A stretch of DNA of 5,200 nt from GCA-001735895 sp964488685. Its GTDB lineage: Bacteria; Pseudomonadota; Gammaproteobacteria; GCA-001735895. Below, one piece after another: positions 1 through 5,200 of the stretch; position 1 is the first letter of the stretch; each line of letters begins with the position of its first letter. The position numbers and the translations under genes are program-made. The notes beneath the pieces are model-generated. The model had not been told where the DNA came from and did no database searches. It saw only the letters and a program-made list of their open reading frames with translations. The DNA is taken from NCBI GenBank assembly GCA_964488685.1, contig CAZAVY010000131.1:1-5200 (forward strand), written 5' to 3'.

Positions 1-20
1 TAATCTATAGTTACATCTAC

Positions 21-49
21 TTGTGAAAGTGTTTTCTTTAAAGTAAATT
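21..49 (+). promoter_or_regulatory. candidate sigma70 promoter upstream of fimV
   Basis: TTGTGA at 21-26 matches the -35 consensus at 4 of 6 positions. TAAATT at 44-49 matches the -10 consensus at 4 of 6, with an ideal 17-nt spacer. The surrounding DNA is AT-rich and non-coding. Transcription would begin near 56, giving an untranslated leader of about 70 nt before the GTG at 126. Matches this weak are common in AT-rich DNA, so this is only a candidate. Confidence 0.3.
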
Positions 50-90
50 CTCTAACTACGATCATAGGTGCATGGATTTAAGGCACTTTT

Positions 91-96
91 TATAAG
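91..96 (+). promoter_or_regulatory. alternative -10 element for fimV
   Basis: TATAAG matches the TATAAT consensus at 5 of 6 positions and lies 29 nt before the GTG start, which would leave a leader of roughly 22 nt. No good -35 sits 16-18 nt upstream, so it would need an activator or be a chance match. It competes with the candidate at 21-49. Confidence 0.25.
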
Positions 97-113
97 AAAT
101 AGGTTGGGGATCT

Positions 114-118
114 GGGAG
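114..118 (+). promoter_or_regulatory. ribosome binding site of fimV, decides a GTG start
   Basis: GGGAG ends 7 nt before the GTG at 126, an ideal Shine-Dalgarno distance. In this frame a TAA stop lies at 93-95 and no other start codon occurs between it and 126. The first in-frame ATG downstream is codon 245, inside the LysM domain. The GTG is therefore the only sensible start. Confidence 0.8.
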
Positions 119-125
119 ACTAAAC

Positions 126-3100
126 GTGCGTAATCTGGGACTAATTGTTGCATTATGGTTGGTGGCTTTGTTGCCAACGAACAGTCTTGCTTTGGGTCTT
201 GGCGAGATTGAGGTCAATTCCTTCCTGAACCAGCCGCTAAATGCTGAAATCGAAGTTATTTCGGCACGCCCCGGCGAGATCGATGATTTGCTGGTGAGCC
301 TGGCATCGCGGGAAGCTTTTACCCGGGCAGGATTATCGCGTCCACGCCATCTATTGGATCTCAGGTTCGCGGTTAAGAAAAGCGAAGCTGGCGATGAAGC
401 GGTTATAGTCGTCACTACCAGATCTTCGATTAAAGAACCTTTCCTGAATTTCCTGATCGAAGCCGATTGGTCCAAAGGCAGAGTGCTGCGCGAATTTACG
501 GTGCTGCTCGACCCACCTTTCTACGCGGATCAGCCGGCACCGGTTGAAACCGTCAGCCAGACGGCTGAACAGCCGGTTGCCGAAGATCCCAGTGTCAGCG
601 AAATCGTTGAACAATCCGGAGTCACCTCCACAGTTGATAGCAGTGAATTCACCACCTCAGGTGAAACTATCACCGAGCCGATCGCCCTGTCCGAGGGTTC
701 TGCGGAAACCGTATCTTCCGAGCCCGAACCCGAGTCGGATGTCAGCAGTATCGAGCCTGTGGCCGCTTCTTCCCAAGACATAATCGAAGCTGAAGTTTAC
801 GTCGTAAAAGGCGACACTCTGTGGAGTATCGCTTCACGTTACAGGGACGACGATCATAGTATGTCGCAGGTGATGTTGGCCTTTCAGCGTGTCAACCCTG
901 ACGCATTCAACGACGGTAATATTAATAATATGAAGGTTGGTGCGGTTTTACGCGCCCCCAGTGCCGACGAGCTAAATGCCATAGACAAGCAGGAGTCCTA
1001 TGCCGAAGTCCTGGTGCAAAATGGACTCTGGGATGAATATGTCGAGCGTGTAACCGGAGTTTCACCTGCCGTTGCCAGCGAAGATATTGCTACCGGTTCG
1101 GATGCGGTTATGCAGGATGAGTCGGCCGGCGAAGAAGCCACTAGTGAGCTGAGCCTGTTGCTACCGGAAGATGGCGATAACAAAACAGCCGGTATTGGCG
1201 ATACCAGTAATGTCGATGAACTGCGTACTAAACTCGCCCTTGCCGAAGAAGAACTGGAAGCATCTCGAATTGAAAATCAGGAGCTTGAGTCACGTATCAG
1301 CGAACTTCAAGCTCGCCTGTCAAAAGTTGAAGAATTGCAGAAAATGATCGAGATCGAAGACGACAGCCTCGCTCAGCTGCAATCAGATCAGGCCGAAACT
1401 GCGGAAGCGATGGTGCAGGACGAATTACCACCAGGTACCGACACCATAACCGAAGCGATTGAAGCGGATGAAGCAGCCTTGCTCGAAGAGTTAATCGCTG
1501 AGGAAGCGGCTGCCCAGGCGCAGGAGCAGGCTGAAGTCGATGGCACTGTTGTTGCTGCGACGGACGATACCATGACTGAGGATTCGCAGGCTGGAGACCC
1601 CGGTACTGATGAAATGACCTCCGACGAGATAGTGTTAGACGAGATAGTGTCAGACGAGATAGTGTCAGACGAGATGGTCGCGGAAGCGCTGGAGTCAGAG
1701 ACTGCGGTTGCGCCCCCTGCACCGGTGATCGTGACTGAAACGACAACAAGGTCTCCTTCAATTTTTGACGGTTTCTTGCCACCGGATATTATCGATATGA
1801 TCCCGACGATGCCATCCATGGGTGGTATTTTGGGCGATCCTATTATTCTCGCCGCCGTGGGCGGTGTGATTGTCCTATTGCTGGTACTGATTATCCTTAA
1901 ACGCAGAAAAGGATCGGCTGAAGATGAGCCGGATATGATTGCCGGCGGCAACGAAGATCTGTTCGCTGCGGATGAAGAAGAGGAATTGACGCCGATTCAC
2001 CTCACAGAGGGTGCCGAGCCCGAAGCAACCGATATCAAGATGCCGACCGATGAAGATCTGTTGCCTGCTGAGCCTGAGGTGGGGTCGCAAGATGATCTGG
2101 CAGCGACCGCTATTATTTCTCCAGAAGATATGCCGCAACCCGAGGCGCCAGTCGCAGCCGCCGCACCCGAGCAGGATGACGTGCTAAACGAAGTTGATGT
2201 TTACCTCGCGTACGGACTCTACGATAACGCGGAAGATTTGTTGAATACCAGCCTGGCCGAAAATCCCGATCGTGCAGACTATCGTTCCAAATTGCTTGAT
2301 ACCTATTTTGCAACCAAGAAATCGGATGCTTTCGTCGGTGAAGCCGAAAAGCTCAAATCCATGGGCAATGTTGCCAACGGATACTGGGATCGTGTACAGG
2401 TTATGGGTTACGAACTGGCACCAGATAATTCGTTGTTCTCCGACGCCAAGGACAGCACTGTAAGCGCTGCGGATCTCGAGATTTCCAAGCCCCAGGAGGC
2501 TGATTTCGATCTGGGTGCTTCGGAAGATGACGATACTAATTTTTCGGCCACCGATTTTAACCTGGGCGAAGACGACACCGGCGCCGATTTTACCGGCACC
2601 GATTTCAGTGAAACCTCGAATATGGGCGAAGCGGGTAATATCGCGGCAACCCAACAGATTCCACAGGTCGACGAGCTACCCGAAATCGATCTTGATGACG
2701 ATGACACAAATATTCGTACCGGGGTTAAAAATAAGGCTGAAAGCGGCCAGGATTTACCAGACGATATCGGTGATGAGTTAGAGTTCTCCATAGATGAGGC
2801 GGTATCCACAGACGCTAACGGAATGGAACTTTCCAATGATCTGGATCTCGCAACAGTGGGCGCGGTAGCCGACGTCCCGTTGACTGCGGAAGATGTCAAC
2901 CTGGATGACATCGCGATGGAATTCGATATTGATGCGGATGAGGCCGCTGCCGTAGACGATATCTCGGAGGTCGATTTTAGCGCCGAGTTTGAATCGGCGC
3001 TGGAGGAAGCCGACAGCCTGGATGTCGATGATTCAGAGATCATTCCGTTTGAATCGGAGGATCCCACCGATTTTGCACCTGCCGAATCGGCAATCGGCGA

Positions 3101-3740
3101 TGAGGCGGCTGAGAACACAGCGATTTTAGACGAAGATGAAACCAACCTTACCGATGGTGCTGACGAAACCAGCCACACAGATACTGCGGTTATAACCCCT
3201 AACTACGAAGACACCGAGGTAGTTCCACAAGTATCGGGCAACGCAAAAATCGATCCGGGCGCGGAGCAGTCCGCGATCCGTGATGACGATGAAACGTCGC
3301 TGGGAACAGCTGAACTCCACCTCGACACTGCTGAAATATCGTTATCGAGCCTTGACGACGATGACGACGATATTTCTATCATCGATTTTGGCGGTGAGGA
3401 TTTCGCCGAACCAACTGACATCATTGAATCAACTTCCGGTAGCGACGATGCCGTGATCGATATCGATGATGAAGACAACGATGCAGTCAAAACCGGTACA
3501 TTTGCGCCTGGTGATTTTGAAGAACCTACAGGGGTTGCTGATTCTATCTCGGATATTGATGACATCGGCGATCTGATGTTGCCGGATGATGTCGACGAGG
3601 TATCGACCAAGCTTGACCTGGCGCGCGCATTTATCGATATGGGTGATACCGAAGGTGCCCGTGGCAGCCTCGAAGAAGTGATGTCTGAGGGCAATGAAGA
3701 GCAAAAAACGGAGGCTAAATCGCTGCTGGGCAAAATTTGA
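126..3740 (+). CDS. fimV: FimV/HubP-family polar landmark protein, LysM and acidic cytoplasmic tail
   Basis: This 1204-residue inner-membrane protein resembles Pseudomonas FimV and Vibrio HubP, which anchor type IV pilus, chemotaxis, flagellar or chromosome-partition factors at the cell pole. Domains in order: signal peptide 1-22 (cut after NSLA); FimV N-terminal periplasmic domain about 23-136, opening with LGLGEIEVNSFLNQPLNAEI; Ser/Glu-rich linker 137-220; LysM 224-277 with VKGDTLWSIASRY, expected to bind peptidoglycan; coiled coil about 361-420; acidic linker with pentad repeats 494-518; a membrane segment 572-591 followed by LKRRK, fitting an inside C-terminus. The cytoplasmic tail is dominated by Asp/Glu. 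It includes a TPR-like helical stretch at 688-744 and ends with the family's C-terminal domain at 1155-1204 (KLDLARAFIDMGDTEGARG). A terminator follows, so it is probably monocistronic. Which partners this homologue recruits cannot be read from the sequence. Family assignment is firm; the symbol rests on architecture and on truA-trpF synteny. Confidence 0.95.
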   Translation: MRNLGLIVALWLVALLPTNSLALGLGEIEVNSFLNQPLNAEIEVISARPGEIDDLLVSLASREAFTRAGLSRPRHLLDLRFAVKKSEAGDEAVIVVTTRSSIKEPFLNFLIEADWSKGRVLREFTVLLDPPFYADQPAPVETVSQTAEQPVAEDPSVSEIVEQSGVTSTVDSSEFTTSGETITEPIALSEGSAETVSSEPEPESDVSSIEPVAASSQDIIEAEVYVVKGDTLWSIASRYRDDDHSMSQVMLAFQRVNPDAFNDGNINNMKVGAVLRAPSADELNAIDKQESYAEVLVQNGLWDEYVERVTGVSPAVASEDIATGSDAVMQDESAGEEATSELSLLLPEDGDNKTAGIGDTSNVDELRTKLALAEEELEASRIENQELESRISELQARLSKVEELQKMIEIEDDSLAQLQSDQAETAEAMVQDELPPGTDTITEAIEADEAALLEELIAEEAAAQAQEQAEVDGTVVAATDDTMTEDSQAGDPGTDEMTSDEIVLDEIVSDEIVSDEMVAEALESETAVAPPAPVIVTETTTRSPSIFDGFLPPDIIDMIPTMPSMGGILGDPIILAAVGGVIVLLLVLIILKRRKGSAEDEPDMIAGGNEDLFAADEEEELTPIHLTEGAEPEATDIKMPTDEDLLPAEPEVGSQDDLAATAIISPEDMPQPEAPVAAAAPEQDDVLNEVDVYLAYGLYDNAEDLLNTSLAENPDRADYRSKLLDTYFATKKSDAFVGEAEKLKSMGNVANGYWDRVQVMGYELAPDNSLFSDAKDSTVSAADLEISKPQEADFDLGASEDDDTNFSATDFNLGEDDTGADFTGTDFSETSNMGEAGNIAATQQIPQVDELPEIDLDDDDTNIRTGVKNKAESGQDLPDDIGDELEFSIDEAVSTDANGMELSNDLDLATVGAVADVPLTAEDVNLDDIAMEFDIDADEAAAVDDISEVDFSAEFESALEEADSLDVDDSEIIPFESEDPTDFAPAESAIGDEAAENTAILDEDETNLTDGADETSHTDTAVITPNYEDTEVVPQVSGNAKIDPGAEQSAIRDDDETSLGTAELHLDTAEISLSSLDDDDDDISIIDFGGEDFAEPTDIIESTSGSDDAVIDIDDEDNDAVKTGTFAPGDFEEPTGVADSISDIDDIGDLMLPDDVDEVSTKLDLARAFIDMGDTEGARGSLEEVMSEGNEEQKTEAKSLLGKI
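1623..1682 (+). repeat. 15-bp in-frame tandem repeat within fimV
   Basis: Four consecutive 15-nt units begin GACGAGAT at 1623, 1638, 1653 and 1668. The first three differ by a single base (TTA versus TCA at the unit end), and the fourth diverges after GACGAGAT. They encode the pentads SDEIV, LDEIV, SDEIV and SDEMV (residues 499-518), preceded by a more diverged TDEMT (494-498). The array lies in the periplasmic linker just before the membrane segment. As the unit is a multiple of three, copy-number changes would keep the frame and only alter linker length. Confidence 0.9.
2502..2606 (+). repeat. degenerate protein-level tandem repeat in FimV tail
   Basis: Residues 793-811 (DFDLGASEDDDTNFSATDF) and 810-827 (DFNLGEDDTGADFTGTDF) align as two adjacent units with the pattern DF-x-LG, then an acidic run with Thr, then T-DF. 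The nucleotide sequences have diverged more than the protein, which suggests an old duplication under selection for composition or short motifs. Similar acidic repeats are described in the cytoplasmic part of Vibrio HubP. Confidence 0.7.
3393..3563 (+). repeat. degenerate DF-x-EPT repeat in FimV tail
   Basis: Residues 1090-1108 and 1128-1146 share the pattern DF-x-EPT, four residues, S-x-S, then DD (DFAEPT at 1092-1097 and DFEEPT at 1130-1135). A weaker relative, EDPTDFAPAES, occurs near 978-988. The second unit leads directly into the conserved C-terminal domain. The spacing is not strictly periodic, so this is a repeated motif rather than a clean tandem array. Confidence 0.6.
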
Positions 3741-3777
3741 ACGAGTTACGAATTCTCCCCCCGAAAATTTAGTTATT

Positions 3778-3808
3778 AGCCTGCTGCGAAATCAGCAGGC
3801 TTTAATTT
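3778..3808 (+). terminator. Rho-independent terminator after fimV
   Basis: GCCTGCTG at 3779-3786 pairs perfectly with CAGCAGGC at 3793-3800 around the 6-nt loop CGAAAT. A3778-T3801 can add a ninth pair. The T-rich tract TTTAATTT (3801-3808) follows directly, starting with that T. The hairpin starts 38 nt after the fimV stop, the usual position for an intrinsic terminator. It should separate fimV transcription from truA-trpF, which would then need a promoter in 3809-3961. Confidence 0.9.
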
Positions 3809-3861
3809 CGTCCGACACCGCGCTTGATATACCCCTACCTGTTTGCATTCTGTAGAATTAA
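3809..3861. other. short intergenic stretch before the gap, possible truA promoter region
   Basis: These 53 nt lie between the terminator and the N run and hold no convincing gene. TTGATA at 3824-3829 resembles a -35 and TAGAAT at 3853-3858 resembles a -10, but the 23-nt spacing is too long for one sigma70 promoter. Each could belong to a different promoter, or the real one may be in the gap. No promoter is assigned. Confidence 0.5.
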
Positions 3862-3961
3862 NNNNNNNNNNNNNNNNNNNNNNNNNNNNNNNNNNNNNNN
3901 NNNNNNNNNNNNNNNNNNNNNNNNNNNNNNNNNNNNNNNNNNNNNNNNNNNNNNNNNNNNN
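3862..3961. other. assembly gap of exactly 100 N
   Basis: One hundred consecutive Ns separate the fimV terminator region from the truA leader. Exactly 100 is a common placeholder for a gap of unknown size, so the true distance and content are unknown. The flanking genes are in the expected order and orientation, which supports the join, but a small gene, repeat or promoter could be missing here. Confidence 0.98.
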
Positions 3962-3968
3962 ACCTTAC

Positions 3969-3973
3969 GGAAG
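3969..3973 (+). promoter_or_regulatory. ribosome binding site of truA
   Basis: GGAAG ends 7 nt before the ATG at 3981. An in-frame TGA at 3975-3977, just two codons upstream of the ATG, rules out any longer start for truA. The start is therefore secure despite the nearby gap. Confidence 0.8.
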
Positions 3974-3980
3974 ATGAATC

Positions 3981-4772
3981 ATGAAACTCGCAGCGGGTAT
4001 TGAATATTCCGGTTCGGCCTATTGCGGTTGGCAACGTCAGTCGCACTGTGCATCGGTGCAGCAGAATCTTGAAGCAGCATTGGGATTTGTCGCGGACCAA
4101 CCAATCGAACTGGTTTGCGCGGGTCGAACCGATTCCGGGGTTCATGCAATTGAACAGGTGGCGCATTTTGAAGTTGACGTGGAACGTTCCGAACGCGCCT
4201 GGGTAATGGGATCAAATTGTCGGTTACCTCGTGATATACGGGTGAAATGGGTGGTTCCCGTAACCGACCGGTTTCACGCCCGATTCAGTGCGAGGTCACG
4301 AACTTATCGCTATATTACCGCTAACTCTACGATACCGAGCGCAATATTCCACGATCGCTCAAACTGGGAGTTGCACCCGCTGGAGCAGGCGGCAATGCAC
4401 GAATGTGCACAATTTCTTGTCGGTGAGCACGACTTCAGCAGTTTTCGCGGGGCGGGTTGCCAGGCTAAATCACCTATTCGCAATGTCCAGGAAATTTCGG
4501 TATTCCGTCGGGGTGACCTGATTTATCTCGACATCAGCGCAAATGCGTTTCTATACCACATGGTGCGTAACATTGCCGGTAGCCTCATCGCGGTCGGAAA
4601 AGGGGAGCGGGATTCAGCCTGGTTTTCATCCGTATTTAAAGCCAGGGATCGAAGTCAGGCAGCAGTTACTGCACCAGCAGCCGGATTATATTTTCTACAA
4701 GCCTCGTATGACCCGAAATTTAAGCTCCCCACCGATACCAAAAAACCATTATTATTCGAGTATGAAAAATAG
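3981..4772 (+). CDS. truA: tRNA pseudouridine(38-40) synthase TruA
   Basis: TruA isomerises uridines at positions 38, 39 and 40 in the anticodon arm of many tRNAs to pseudouridine, acting in the cytoplasm as a homodimer without cofactor. The protein has 263 residues, close to the E. coli enzyme at about 270. Visible family motifs in order are GIEYSGSAYCGWQRQ (6-20), the catalytic loop AGRTDSGVHA (47-56) with nucleophile Asp51, FHARFSARSRTYRYI (98-112) carrying the conserved active-site Tyr region, GEHDFSSFRGAGCQAKSP (148-165), and NAFLYHMVRNIAGSL (188-202). No key element is missing and the gene is intact. It follows the fimV terminator and the gap, and its last 11 nt overlap trpF, an arrangement typical of Pseudomonas-like gammaproteobacteria. 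In Pseudomonas, loss of truA has been linked to virulence gene expression; that cannot be inferred here. The identification is secure. Confidence 0.97.
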   Translation: MKLAAGIEYSGSAYCGWQRQSHCASVQQNLEAALGFVADQPIELVCAGRTDSGVHAIEQVAHFEVDVERSERAWVMGSNCRLPRDIRVKWVVPVTDRFHARFSARSRTYRYITANSTIPSAIFHDRSNWELHPLEQAAMHECAQFLVGEHDFSSFRGAGCQAKSPIRNVQEISVFRRGDLIYLDISANAFLYHMVRNIAGSLIAVGKGERDSAWFSSVFKARDRSQAAVTAPAAGLYFLQASYDPKFKLPTDTKKPLLFEYEK

Positions 4773-5200
4773 AACCCGAGTTAAAATTTGTGGGATCACA
4801 ACTGTGGCAGATGCCTGCTATGCGGCTGACAGGGGTGCGGATTCTATTGGCCTGATTTTTTTTCAACCGAGTCCGCGCGCGCTCGGTATAGAGAAGGCTC
4901 TCGAAATTCGGTGGGCTTTACCGCCATTCGTCACTGTAACCGCCGTGTTTCTGGACGAAGACAAAGAATGGGTTGCGAAGGTAGTAGATCAGTTGAAACC
5001 CGATTGCCTGCAATTCCATGGCAACGAAACGCCGGAATTCTGCGAAGCCTGGTCAATACCCTACATCAAGGCAATCCCCATGGGCAGCATCGGCGATCCG
5101 GAAGTCTACGCGAAGACCTATCGGTCGTCACAGGGATTTTTGTTTGACAGCAACGTTGCTGGACGGCGGGGCGGCTCTGGTGATACATTTGACTGGTCTA
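4762..5200 (+). CDS. trpF: phosphoribosylanthranilate isomerase TrpF, 3' end cut by the window
   Basis: TrpF converts N-(5'-phosphoribosyl)anthranilate to the 1-(o-carboxyphenylamino)-deoxyribulose phosphate, the third step of tryptophan synthesis from chorismate, in the cytoplasm. The 146 codons present follow the (beta/alpha)8 barrel family: VKICGIT (7-13) with general base Cys10; FFQPSPRAL (33-41) with the SPR motif; AVFLDED (61-67); DCLQFHGNE (81-89); FLFDSN (126-131) with general acid Asp129; GGSGDTFDW (137-145), a phosphate-binding loop. About 55-65 C-terminal residues are expected beyond the window edge. The ATG lies 11 nt inside truA in another frame and has only a weak upstream purine stretch (GAG at 4758-4760), so its translation probably depends on ribosomes finishing truA. 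It stands apart from other trp genes here, as is usual in Pseudomonas-like genomes where accD follows. No frameshift or missing catalytic residue is seen. Confidence 0.96.
   Translation, partial: MKNRTRVKICGITTVADACYAADRGADSIGLIFFQPSPRALGIEKALEIRWALPPFVTVTAVFLDEDKEWVAKVVDQLKPDCLQFHGNETPEFCEAWSIPYIKAIPMGSIGDPEVYAKTYRSSQGFLFDSNVAGRRGGSGDTFDWS

Noticed and set aside
68..86. Inverted repeat GTGC / GCAC in the fimV leader as an operator
   Set aside because: Only four base pairs with an 11-nt spacer; expected by chance.
1388..1951. Minus-strand open frame of 187 codons with Ser/Ile/Thr repeats, and an overlapping frame with RLTLS repeats
   Set aside because: The apparent repeats are the antisense reading of the 15-bp tandem repeat in fimV, and the composition is that of a shadow frame.
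2408..3178. Long minus-strand open frame of 256 codons opposite fimV, very rich in Ser
   Set aside because: It is a by-product of the many GAT/GAC/GAA codons of the acidic tail, which read as TCN serine codons on the other strand. It has no recognisable domain, and fimV on the + strand is clearly the real gene.
3824..3858. TTGATA and TAGAAT as a truA promoter
   Set aside because: The 23-nt spacing is outside the range for a sigma70 promoter, and the nearest alternative pairings match only 3 of 6 at the -10.
3858..4166. Minus-strand open frame running through the N gap
   Set aside because: About a third of it is unknown sequence read as X, and the rest is antisense to truA.
4911..5147. Open frame of 78 codons on the + strand inside trpF
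   Set aside because: It lies in another frame within a clear trpF whose catalytic and phosphate-binding motifs are all present; it has no ribosome binding site of note.

Overview
The window is a conserved gammaproteobacterial housekeeping block, all on the + strand. It holds a very large FimV/HubP-family polar landmark protein (126-3740), then a strong Rho-independent terminator, a 100-N assembly gap (3862-3961), tRNA pseudouridine synthase truA (3981-4772), and the first 146 codons of trpF (4762 to the window end). The order fimV-truA-trpF is known from Pseudomonas and relatives, where accD and folC follow. The moderate GC content, the FimV architecture and this gene order point to a gammaproteobacterium. 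Nothing here fixes the genus. The 100-N run suggests a scaffolded draft assembly, perhaps a metagenome bin.

Region by region: 1-125 is AT-rich leader DNA with two weak sigma70-like promoter candidates and a good ribosome binding site before a GTG start. The fimV product has a signal peptide, a periplasmic domain, a LysM peptidoglycan-binding domain, a coiled coil, one membrane segment and a roughly 610-residue, extremely acidic cytoplasmic tail. That tail contains a TPR-like helical segment, several degenerate repeats and the short conserved FimV C-terminal motif. Bases 3741-3980 hold the terminator, about 50 nt of uncertain sequence, the gap and the truA ribosome binding site. truA and trpF overlap by 11 nt, so they are almost certainly co-transcribed and translationally coupled.

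The genes do not form one pathway. FimV organises the cell pole (type IV pili, flagella or chromosome-origin placement in studied relatives), TruA modifies tRNA anticodon arms, and TrpF makes a tryptophan precursor. The terminator suggests that fimV is transcribed separately from truA-trpF. I see no mobile element, CRISPR array, RNA gene or evident new system. The points most worth a second look are the repeat architecture of the FimV tail, a near-perfect 15-bp in-frame tandem repeat, and the unknown content of the gap.
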